Shown piece by piece: positions 49,301 through 58,440 of a stretch of DNA of 64,000 nt. Each line of letters starts with the position of its first letter. Position 1 is the first letter of the stretch. Both the position numbers and the translations under genes were made by a program. The DNA is taken from positions 434,001 to 498,000 of the forward strand of contig HG738137.1 of the NCBI GenBank assembly GCA_000499405.2, written 5' to 3'. Below the pieces are notes generated by a model. The model was not told the DNA's origin, did not search any database, and saw only the letters and a program-made list of their open reading frames with translations. Source of the stretch: Onchocerca volvulus. Its lineage: Eukaryota; Nematoda; Chromadorea; Rhabditida; Onchocercidae.

Positions 49301-50827
49301 TCCATGTAATGTAATAAGCATAGCAATAGAGAGGGGAAATGGGAGGTAGAGGAATAATGAGAGGAAAAAAGAAGGCTTATTATTATTATTATTATTATTA
49401 TTATTAGAGAGATGGGAGGGAGAAGGAGAATGGGAGAAAAAAAGGAAGACGGAATCAGTAAGTTCCATCCCTCATTTGCTTTTAATTGTCACGCATGTGA
49501 TGCGTGAAAAAAGTATGTTTATATAAGAGCATGCGCTTATTCGAATGCAAGTTTGTGTCAAGATTTGAAAGAGTCGATGGGGAACTTGCAGAGATCATTG
49601 AGAAGTAACAGGTAGCAGTTATATTTATATAGACTAGTGATTTTTATCATTTTCTCGAATCCATTTCAAAAATTTAAGGTGGGACAAGGAAGAAAAAACT
49701 AAAGGTGGTGAGAGAGAATCCAGGAGATGTGAAATTGCTGAGAAAGTTGAACCAGAATTCAAGAAAGAATCAAAACATAAAGAACATGGTGACAAACGTA
49801 AAAGCGATGTAAGTATTTTTATTTGTCATTATTCATAATTATAAATTATGTCATTGCAATTTTTTTTTTAATTTTTCAATTGCTAAATTTTACAGCTAGG
49901 AGTTTCTGAAAGTAATCAAAAATATTGAAGCTTACACTTCTAGACGAAAAGTTTCCAGTTCATGTTTCAGACTGATCGTTCTGATCATAAGCGGCCACGT
50001 CTAAGGAGCCATGGTAGTCGGGATGAACAACGTAATGATTCCAATAGGACAGATCAAAAATTCTTAACAGAAACATCTGATGTAAAGGAGGGTGTTGAAA
50101 TCAGTGAAGTTGGTTCAGTAGTACGGAATGAAACCGATCCATTGTTGTTGAATCAGAAAAAATCAGGCTTGAATTCACGAACAACATTGAAAGCTATGGA
50201 TTCTGTTGATGGGACTGAAATTCATGAGGTTGCCGATCAAAAACGATTGGATGAAATTAAGATTTCAATTGAAAAGGAGCTGGAACGGAAAGTTGAAGCA
50301 GTACCGACTTCCAGCAATTATAATATGCCTAATTTGACCGTGGAATTGAAATCGGGGGGTGAGGTCAGTTTTTATTCAGTATAGGTGACCTATCATAAAT
50401 CAAATATCGCGCTATTACTTGATAAAATATCTTTTTTTCAAATTGAGCAGCTTCTTTCTATTTGAACTAGTGTTTAAAGAAAAGGGGGCGAGTGGAAGGC
50501 GATAAGTGAAAAGAAAGGAGAAAGAGAAGACTTTACCCACTGTCTATGAAATATTTTAAATTTTCTTGGGAATAATTAAAGCATTAGCTCTTACTAAATG
50601 CATCTGTAGGTATCCAGAAATACTAATAATAGATAATTAGCACTACTTAAGATTAAATTAGGATTAATCATATTTTTTTGTTTCAGAAACGAGTGACGCG
50701 AGAAAACATTTTTGAAGGTGCGACACCAAATTTCAACGCACGGCAGAAGATAAAAATGATTCTGCTATCAGAAAGCGAGCGTAAAGCTGCCGATCGATCA
50801 TCCAAAAAGAGATCGGGAGTGAAATGA
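39610..50827 (+). CDS. rbpl-1: RBBP6-like E3 ubiquitin ligase / 3'-end processing factor
   Basis: Orthologue of RBBP6 (C. elegans RBPL-1, yeast Mpe1), a nuclear RING protein that activates the pre-mRNA cleavage and polyadenylation machinery. Nineteen exons: 39610-39729, 40263-40399, 40514-40586, 40699-40778, 41244-41346, 43218-43384, 43951-44146, 44279-44342, 44410-44603, 45024-45361, 45485-45555, 45654-45739, 45882-46096, 46246-46539, 46652-46817, 46926-48061, 49679-49808, 49971-50363, 50687-50827. The 4104 nt give 1367 aa. Order: DWNN ubiquitin-like domain (1-77), CCHC knuckle CNRCSQSGHWYKNC (156-169), RING with C235, C238, C250, C251, C256, C259, C272, C277, polyQ (17 Q, exon 9), Pro-rich linker, RS-rich stretch (exon 13), and a long Lys/Glu/Arg coiled region (exon 16, 378 codons). 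The start fits the conserved MSxxHYKF opening. A transposon-like repeat sits in intron 16. No p53-binding homology was recognised in the tail. Confidence 0.93.
39876..40121 (-). CDS. candidate nested small membrane protein in RBBP6 intron 1
   Basis: A minus-strand ORF of 81 codons lies entirely in intron 1 of the RBBP6 gene (39730-40262). It starts at ATG 40121 and stops at 39876. It has a basic N-terminal part (SLSRFKRQF), a polar middle (SHYPTVDGQTAYRQY) and one hydrophobic span of about 20 residues (ISLVILITVAMFGIFY). Its codons are richer in C/G than the surrounding intron, which hints at coding. No AATAAA was seen just downstream and the protein is not recognised. ORFs this long do occur by chance here, so confidence is low. 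Confidence 0.25.
   Translation of the reverse strand: MHASLSRFKRQFIIFYGIFRKGLSESLVSHYPTVDGQTAYRQYTLLQSFISLVILITVAMFGIFYKNIFLTLLDHNELVSI
41244..41346 (+). other. CCHC zinc knuckle exon of RBBP6
   Basis: This exon carries the single CCHC zinc knuckle (C-x2-C-x4-H-x4-C) preceded by GPPPPTYVC, matching the GPPPPSYTC of vertebrate RBBP6. It is expected to bind RNA. Confidence 0.9.
41347..43217 (+). other. large intron 5 of RBBP6 gene
   Basis: A 1.87-kb intron between the zinc-knuckle exon and the linker exon, the longest in this gene. It contains a possible antisense ORF (42736-43050). No dispersed repeat was recognised in it. Confidence 0.6.
42736..43050 (-). CDS. candidate antisense ORF in RBBP6 intron 5
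   Basis: A minus-strand ORF of 104 codons with a hydrophobic start (MISKILLFLLVKVFGF, like a signal peptide or anchor) and a polar end (MTNEQRSDLLRDVATIQHII). Tandem stops follow, and a minus-strand AATAAA (TTTATT on the plus strand near 42722) lies a few bases past the stop. A TTCAG inside could instead make the right part a last exon. No family is recognised. A chance ORF of this length is expected about once or twice in a window of this composition, so this is only a candidate. Confidence 0.25.
   Translation of the reverse strand: MISKILLFLLVKVFGFSSLKKLLKSIKSKFLNEVLNLSLNLSKFLSQNPNSTFPLIPDCFRISLQLHPNIGNYIFYFIMTNEQRSDLLRDVATIQHIIVNTSVE
43951..44146 (+). other. RING/U-box-like exon of RBBP6
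   Basis: This exon encodes the C4C4-type RING: CPICSQLLRDAV, then the CCG/C..C pair and CPGANC. Eight metal ligands are all cysteine, as in RBBP6, whose RING resembles a U-box in shape. An E3 ligase function with E2 enzymes is expected from the family. Confidence 0.9.
44511..44561 (+). repeat. polyglutamine CAA/CAG repeat
   Basis: Seventeen Gln codons in a mixed CAA/CAG run inside exon 9 of the RBBP6 gene, followed by PQQE. Mixed codons suggest an older, less slippage-prone repeat, though length variation between isolates is plausible. Confidence 0.95.
48130..49637. mobile_element. dispersed repeat, copy A (in RBBP6 intron 16)
   Basis: The left end (ACTAGCTGGACCCGG) holds a 9-bp inverted repeat, CTAGCTGGA and TCCAGCTAG, at 48131-48139 and 48158-48166, then a second GC-rich hairpin-like module. 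The next 100 bp (TTTTAAATCTCCAAAAATTC, TTAAACACAC) match copy B at 57627-57970. The right end (TTCGAATGCA, TTTGAAAG, GTCGATGGGGAACTT, TTATATTTATATAGACTAG) matches copy B's right end. TAGACTAG occurs at both borders (48127 and 49630), possibly a target duplication. The central 1.2 kb is not shared with copy B. No transposase or reverse transcriptase was recognised. The family is not named. Confidence 0.6.
49378..49406. repeat. (TTA)n microsatellite
   Basis: About ten TTA/ATT units inside repeat copy A, flanked by purine-rich sequence. Confidence 0.95.
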
Positions 50828-52000
50828 TCCAAATATTTACAGTACAGAGTGATTTAAATAGACAGAGTCTTTTTTTAAGTTCAAATTTATCAAATTTTAT
50901 TGTATTCTCAAAACAGTTTCTATCAGTTAAGCAAGTCCAATTTTCCCAGCACCAAATTAGTACCAAATATGTAAGAGATTTAATTTACTTCCAGTTCATC
51001 TTTATATGAGCTTATTTCTGTAAATAATTCATATTGTGTTTCCAGTTTCCAACAATTTTTAAGCTATATATTTCCAAACTTTTATTTCCCAACTATGTTT
51101 TATTATCTCTTGTACAAATAATGGAATGTTAATAATTCCGCCATGTTTATCACAATTGTTTTTAAAGTGAATGTTAAAACCCCAAACTTATCTTTTATTC
51201 AGTTAATTTCGAAAGTCGTTATTGCGGGAAATTATTTATTGTTTGTCAAAGTCCACATTTCTAGGTACGAAATATATTTCAGTTGTTATTGGCCTTCAAA
51301 TTAATCCTTGACTTCAAAAATATTATAAGCATCACTCTTTACATACATACTGTTGAGTGCATAATTATTGATATATCACTTCGGATAAGTATGTATATTT
51401 TAAATGCAGCTGTTGTTTTCGTTGTTGTATTTGAAATAAAAACGGCTTTATTTCTAAGAATTCTCTGAGGAAAAAACAATTTTCTTATATACGATAAGAA
51501 AAAGACGGATGTATCAATAAGCTTTGAATGGATTTCAAAAAATTTATTGAGATTTACAAAATTCATTCTTTAAAAACGATTCTGATACCGAAAGAAGCTC
51601 GTACTACATAGAATAACTTTCGCTAGAGCAGAAAAATATAGGAAAGGAAATCAACCAAAAATCCATAGCACTTTTTAAATATTACAAAATAGTATTATGA
51701 TATATTAGCGTGGATTTAGTGGAAATCATATCTATAAACAACAGCGCTATAAGCAGAACATTTGTAAATCAGCGAATATCTTAAATCATGCCAAATATAA
51801 AAATAAGATCAAATTTATAGTAAATTAAATGGTAACTATTAAAATAATATAAAACGCAGGAAGAATATCTTTCGAATAAAGAAATGGCATGATATAAAGA
51901 AAGCCCAAGTTTGTGAAATTCCGAATTCCAAAAAACATATTAAAAATAAATGGGAAAGAAAAGCAACTGGGACAAACAAGTTGTTACAAAATCAAAATTT
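50828..52000. other. convergent 3' UTR region
   Basis: The plus-strand RBBP6 gene ends at 50827 and the minus-strand FLYWCH-like gene ends at 52001, so this 1.2 kb must hold both 3' UTRs. Only short AT-driven ORFs were seen. A plus-strand AATAAA lies at 51435-51440. Confidence 0.5.
51435..51440 (+). terminator. possible RBBP6 poly(A) signal
   Basis: AATAAA about 610 nt after the RBBP6 stop. It is rather distant for a nematode; a variant signal closer in may be used instead. Confidence 0.35.
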
Positions 52001-54962
52001 TCACAAGATGTAATCCGTCGACAGGATACCATATGGCTTCAGATTTTTGACAATTTCACTCATCTCCATGTCAGGATCGTAGGCAATTTCCATTTCTCCA
52101 TCCAAATTTTCAATTAAGTGTACTTTATTCGACGAATAAACCATGATTTCACCGTCTGCATTGCACGGCATATAGCACCTAAAATAAATTTTGAAAATTT
52201 CTTAAACCTTCAATTCTGCATGGAAAATTCAAAGAAGAATCTCTGTAGAAAAACCACGTCATATAATCACTTTATTCTAACACTTTGTTATTTATGCAGT
52301 CTAATGGAAGATTATTAGTTTTTGAGATCATCGTTAATACAGTCTCATAATTTCTTCAAGCATACAATAAAATTATTCAAAGAGCGATATTAAATCTGCT
52401 AAACAATCTTGTTTTTTTTTTTTTTTAAATTTTATAATAAGAAGTATAATGCCTGCTTCATTTTTAGATCGCTTTCCTAACAGCTGAAATTTCCGAAAAT
52501 ACGAAAGGTTTCTACCGTTCTTTAATATTTTCAAAAATTGTTCCCTTCTCATTTACAACAGAAAAAAAAATTGGTAAAAATTACTTGTACAATATCGAAA
52601 TTTCACGGAATTTAAGAAAGTCGGAACAAGAAAAATCAATAAAAACGGGAAAGATGAGAAATGCAAATAAGGTAAGAAATAAAAGAAATCGAGAGAATGA
52701 AGCGATCATGAAATTTACACAAATAACAACAAAAAAATTGAATTTTTTTTGGTAAAATTGTTTGAACCTACCAACTATTACATTCTTCGTCCAATTCCGA
52801 CGTAGAACTTCTCGCTGGCTTAACACGTTTGAAATTCGCACTAGAACGAATTTCGTCAATTAAATTCTGTGAAATTCGTCGTCTTTCTTCCTTTGTAGTA
52901 TAATCAGCTAAATCGAGTAATGGTTTGTTAAGAACATATTCGTGAACCAATGATGAATTTTCATTCATAGATTCTCCAGCAGTTTCTATGGATTCTCGAA
53001 GTTCTTCCGCATCATCATTCTTCATTCGAGCTTTCTTCATGGATGGTCCTTCTCCAGGAGTTGATAACAGATGAAGTTCTTCAGTTTCTTGTTCATTTTC
53101 AACAGTTTCATGCAAGCGTTTCCGTTCCAGTTCATTACTTTCTATTTGATGTGGTTTCCATATACCATGTAAATCACTTTTCAAGTTCTCTTCCTTTGCA
53201 GTAACAGTCCAGCTATCATCAAGCTCAACACCCTCAGCCGCAGCCTCTAGTTCTTCGACAGGTACGGGTTCGTAGCCTTCAGGTATTTCTTCACTTTCAA
53301 ATACAACGTATTGACCGTCAGCATCTTCGCCATATGTATATAGTACAGGACCATTCACATCATCCGGATGACGTTGTCCATGGCGAAGTGAACCATCTGC
53401 TGACAAACTTTTCGCCCTATCGATTCTACCTAATCGATTCTGCCGGAAGTATGATTTGCGCACGCGACTCCACGATGGATAAATTTTCGGCAGTTTATTA
53501 CTTGAAGAACCTTCTGTGGACGCAAGATCGATTGCCCGGTAAAAACCCTGAAAATGATCCTTATAGTGCTTAGGAATGTCTGTAATCATAAATGTTGTTT
53601 ACCGGTCAAGAATAATGTTATCATAGAGTCACTAATTCCTTTTTCTATGAAAAAAAAAAAAAAGAAAAACATTCCCAAAAGAATTCCTACAATATCGAAA
53701 CTGTTTTCATAAAATCCAACACATAATATAATCAGATGATGCTTTAATAATACTATTCAGCACAATTATCCTGAGAATAATAGATAGATGCAAGCAGTTA
53801 TTTTGATTTATACCTCGGCGTAAGCTGCTTTCGGTGTTTTAAGACCGATACGTATGTCTTTTCGATTTGCACGATCCAAACTGGTTGTAGTTGCTTCGAT
53901 TCGTTTGGTTGGTTTGCAGTCCGGATGATGTCGATGATGTTTAGTACCCACAATACGACCATTTTCCATAATCAAATATGCTTGTGGTGCACTTTTATCA
54001 TTTCGTCGAAATTTAAGGCATTGATTGCAACGATAGTAGCGTTTTCTACCATCGCCTGCAACCCGAACCAGTGCATACTGTCGGACATTTTCATCATCAA
54101 TCGGAACTGTGACGATTGTTTCATTTAAATTTCTCGACAAAGAATAACTGTACGTATATGCTTCGTCATCGTCAAGTCTGAAGCATTATATATTTTGATA
54201 TTTGCAATTCCGATTTAAATTTAAATTTTTCGTCATTATGTTGCCGAAAAAAGTCCATTAAACTTGTCGAATTTATACCTAATTCGAAAGAGCAGTGTGA
54301 AAGTATTCCAAACCACTTAATTTTAACCGAGAATGACGAAATTGTTAGAAAAAAAAGAAAAATCTTACTCATCTGCTCCAGCCCGCCTTTGATGATAACC
54401 TCTTTTACGACGTACTTTAACATTAACCTGAAAAGATAACCGCCATATATTAGAAATGCATTATAACGTTTTTTTTTTTCTTGTTAATAATTAATGATAA
54501 AACAGCATACCTTGCCTTTCAGTCGTCTAGCAAGGGTAGATTTTGAAATAACCAAACCAGCTTCGTCTTTCAACAGTTGACTTAAATCAATCAGTGATGT
54601 TATCTTTCCCTCCAAATAATCTTCAATCAATCGCACAGCTACACTATCTTCTCCGAATTCCTCATCAAGAGCTTTCTCTTTTCCTTGATTAGTATCATCT
54701 ATAAGAAAAATAATTAAATATTTATGTTTTATCTAGGAACTGGTATAATTACACTTAAGGTATAACATTTTATATAAATTCATTAATCATGAACAACTGA
54801 TCAAGGGTTTTATTATAAATTGAAATCCGAAAAACTGACCACAGAAATTTTGAATGATTCTTCAAATAAAAGATAACTAAATATTTAAATCTGTTCAACA
54901 ATAAATTTCTCAATTAAATTTCTGTTTTATTTACTGCAAATTATACTTCGACTTGATGACAT
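52001..54962 (-). CDS. unrecognised protein with FLYWCH-like Cys/His module
   Basis: Six exons, 5' to 3': 54962-54947, 54698-54511, 54427-54369, 54177-53814, 53547-52772, 52178-52001. The 1581 nt give 526 aa and all junction phases fit. An N-terminal helical segment (VRLIEDYLEGKITSLIDLSQ, then STLARRLKGK) could be a helix-turn-helix. A basic linker (VRRKRGYHQRR) leads to a Cys/His module: RYYRCNQC with C138 and C141, then HHRHHPDC with histidines 168-172 and C175. This resembles the FLYWCH/MULE-type zinc fingers common in nematodes, but the match is loose. The rest is acidic, with Tyr/Glu/Pro-rich repeats (EEIPEGYEPVPVEELEAAAE) and a conserved-looking end (LKPYGILSTDYIL). A nuclear DNA-binding role is inferred. 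The start MSSSR follows an in-frame stop. An alternative first exon is listed separately. Confidence 0.8.
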
Positions 54963-55178
54963 TCTGCGGCACTGCTTGTTTTTATTTCAAACACCACTAG
55001 ATTTCGCTTGTTTGCAGTCTGAAAGAAATAAGATTTTGTGAAATACTATTCTTGTTATTATTTATTCAAAACGTATCGATATCGTTGCTGCAAATAAAAT
55101 GAGTATTTATATAAATACATTATCTAACAAATATATGAAAATGAGATAATAGTATTTTCAACTAAAAGTAATACATAC

Positions 55179-55362
55179 CATTCTTACAGCCTGACGTAAT
55201 ATGGCAATAAGAGTGTTTCCAAGTGTTCTGATAAAGTAATTTCAGTGTACCCGTCTCAGGCCCGGAGGGAAATCCAATTGCAAAGAGGGAATGCTCACGA
55301 TAGAAACTTGTTCTGTGTGAAAACCTCGACATCCCGATAATCGAGGAAAGAAAAGAAACCAT
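55179..55362 (-). CDS. alternative first coding exon of the FLYWCH-like gene
   Basis: An open minus-strand exon from ATG 55362 (or ATG 55332) down to a strong donor (AATG/GTATGT) at 55179. It ends in phase 1, exactly what the exon starting at 54698 needs, giving ...HITSGCKND then DTNQGKEK. Its peptide (FYREHSLFAIGFPSGPETG) looks protein-like. If spliced this way it bypasses the 72-nt exon 55018-54947. If the 72-nt exon is included, an in-frame TGA ends the longer frame and translation would restart at MSSSR. Support is splice phase only. Confidence 0.45.
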
Positions 55363-55369
55363 ATAAGTA

Positions 55370-57620
55370 AAAAACCATCACCATATACTAATCCAAAAAA
55401 TCCCGAGACAGTTAAAATGCTATAACTTATTCAATTTCAGGCAAACCAATCTCAAACTTAAATTATCACTTATTGAATTCCAAACTATTCTTCCACTCTA
55501 TTTTCAACAAATTTTGCAAGGAATATCTCTTCCACTACTGTCTTTCTACTGATTTCATCCTTTTTAAAATGCAAAAAATCAAAAAAAAAAAAATTCAAGC
55601 TAAAAATTTGCATAAAATGCTCAAGCTCAACAAAGGGAACAACAACAATATTTTAAAATCTGTTTGAGTCTACAATAGTATTGTTTGTTCTCAGTAGTAT
55701 TATCCAAAATGCTCAAATGTTGAAATAGTCATTATCAGCATAAATTCATCTATTTATATCTATTAATATCATTTTAATACGACGATTTAATGTTATTCAC
55801 ATTTCAAAATAAATTATCAAGAGAGTTGTAATAATATTACGTACAAAATAACTGAAGTTGAATAATTTTTCGCAATTCTCGTTTCGGTATTTTTCCATTT
55901 TTCGATATTAACAAAAATTAGTCAACCTTCTAAAGATTCCAATGTTTTCCCTCTTTTACAGCATTCCTCATACCAAGAGATTATATTGGTTTTTTTCATA
56001 GAGATATATGTTTGAAAATTACTGCTGTAACTTTTACGACTGATAACAATGGCTGAGTCAATGACTATAAGTTATCAGTTAATTTCCATAAAAATCACCT
56101 GAATAAATGTCATATACATACAGAGCAGGATAAACTAATCCGACGCAACAGTTCTGTCTGACCTATGACCGCATTCATTATCATAAGAAGCATCGACTAG
56201 AAAATCCGAAAAGTCTTTGCTCTAATGCACATAACGTTTCTTCAACGCTTCAATAAATGTAAATATTACAAATGATTCTAACGTATATCTTACGTGGATT
56301 CTTGGAATGATTATTGCTATGTTTCGTACAAATTCTTAAAATAATTAAAGTCAACGACTATGTAACTGTACGAAAAGTCAACTTTATTCTCGAACTTCTC
56401 AAATTATTTCTTCCCAAATTGTTCATTGTTAGATTTCCAATATTATTCTTTTTGCACGCAAACAAAATTACACGTCACGTCACTTCCCCCTCCTCTGCAA
56501 TGTTCACGCTTATCACGTAGACGAGAAGTGAGACACGTAACGATCCTTCCTCATTTCACTATGGTACCAAACCGACCTAATTTCACATCGCGTCACTTAT
56601 GAAATTCCGCATGAATCAAACACGCACAAACGAATAAAAGAAGCGAAACAACCAATGAAAATTCCACGTCTCTTCTTCTTAAAGAGGCAAAGATGCAGAG
56701 GAGCAGAGAATGAGGATAAAGGAGGAAATATGCGAAGAGCACATGCTAACGATAAAAGGTTCGAGAGGAAGAGAAGGGAAAGGATAAATTGTAATACGAA
56801 AAACGAGAGGAAACGATAGTGCGAAGAAAATGAGAGAAAGTTGCGGAGGAAACGAGAGAAAAGAAGAAAATGCATATAGTAATCGATAATAGGAGCAATT
56901 ACGAAAAGACGGAGAGATTTATGGAAGCCAGATATAAAAGAAGGTCAGTGATTAGTCGTCACGTCCGCCACAGAGCATTTCGCCACAAGTGGGTGGAGCT
57001 TGACGGGGAGGCGTGACTTCCGTTTATCTTCCTGCTGTCGTTGTTGTTGGCCACCACGTTTCTACGTGACGCTAACCTTCATGTAAACGTTTAACTCGCA
57101 AACGTGTGGTATGTACGTGTCATGTATAGTACACGTGTCAACATTACGCGAACACAGTTAACGTTAGAAGAATTTTTTTCGAACATTTATATGGAATTTA
57201 ATTCGATTAGTCTTTTCTTCTGAATGCTGCATATTCTTTCTCATTATATGTAATATTTCAATCATTTTAATGGTCATTTTCACTCTTTTGCGACCATACA
57301 GTACGCTTGAATGACGCAAATTTTTCACCTGAACACTCGAAGCATGCGAAGTTATCATTTGGATAACGCATCAGAAATATGTAAAATTACACGTTTATTT
57401 AGCCCAACATCACACCACTAAATATTCCCATTAAGTTTCTTAATTAGTTTAATTAGTTTGCTAGTATCTGTCTATATCTGTTTTGAATTCGCTGAAATAT
57501 TATTTCATTTCGTTTTTGAGATTTTATTCCAAAATTTCATAACTTCTTATATTACCTATTTAAATATTTAAGATGTGAAGGAATACGTTTGTATTATCAT
57601 ATTTGTATAGATGTATTTAT
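55370..57620. promoter_or_regulatory. divergent intergenic region with ACGTG cluster
   Basis: Lies between the minus-strand FLYWCH-like gene and plus-strand ABCB7. Eleven CACGT/ACGTG sites (one a full CACGTG counted twice) occur from 56471 to 57138, at 56471, 56476, 56514, 56534, 56665, 56960, 57055, 57064, 57102, 57115 and 57133. Near 56990-57015 there is also a GC-richer patch with GGGTGGAGC and GGGGAGGCGTGAC. At the local base composition under one such pentamer would be expected in 680 bp. The core suits bHLH, HIF (RCGTG) or bZIP (TGACGT) factors. Which gene it serves is not known. Confidence 0.5.
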
Positions 57621-57626
57621 TTACTA

Positions 57627-57970
57627 ACTAGACCTGGTTATGCTTCACGTGGCTGATCCAGCTAGTTTATATAAATGAAAATGTAAATGTTCATTTGTTC
57701 AAAAATCTTAAATCTCCGAAAGTTCTTAAACACGCAGCGTTATTTCGAAATTTCAAAGCAGTCAGTGACGATATTTCAAAAAGTAGATGTGTTCAGTAGA
57801 TTCAGTTCGCTCATTACTTTTACTTGTCACAGTGTGACATGTGAAAAAAAAAAAGGTGGGATTTCTTTATCGAATACAACGTTGTATCAGAATTTCAAAT
57901 CAGTCGGTGAAGAACTTGAAACTCTGTGTAAAAATGAACAACGAACATTTACATTTTTATTTATATAGAT
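57627..57970. mobile_element. dispersed repeat, copy B (short form)
   Basis: A 344-bp copy of the repeat also found in RBBP6 intron 16. Left end ACTAGACCTGG followed by a degenerate hairpin ending in GATCCAGCTAG; shared interior CTTAAATCTCCGAAAG and TTCTTAAACACGC. Right end AATTTCAAATCAGTCGGTGA to TTTATTTATATAGATAT. It lacks the central 1.2 kb of copy A, so it looks like a non-autonomous or deleted form. No protein coding was seen. Confidence 0.6.
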
Positions 57971-58440
57971 ATATTAAATTATTCATTCTCCATATTAACC
58001 AGTCCATTAATTCATCATGTTTATTAATCCTTTTATGAAACTGATTATTTAATTCACTTATTTGCTTATTTATTTACATTATGCATAGTAATAAAAATAA
58101 CTTTCTAAAATGCAATATATTTCACCAAAAGCATGTTAATTTGATTAGCTGATTCATAATTGTTAATAGTATATTAATCCAAAATATTCCGTTTCGATAT
58201 TTTGCTCACTGTTTAAAGTTAATTTGTATGTTTGACATCAAATTATATTTTAAAAGAGAAAAATTTATCATTTGCAAATTTCTTTTCATGCTGCAATGTG
58301 AATATATCTCATTATTATCTTGATTTTTAGCGAATTTTTTTCATTAGTTTCCCAAATATTTAGTCCCATAATTTAGTTGGTAATTTATATCCTATTATAT
58401 ATTTTGATATGCATGATTTTCGCGACTTAAATCGCATAAA

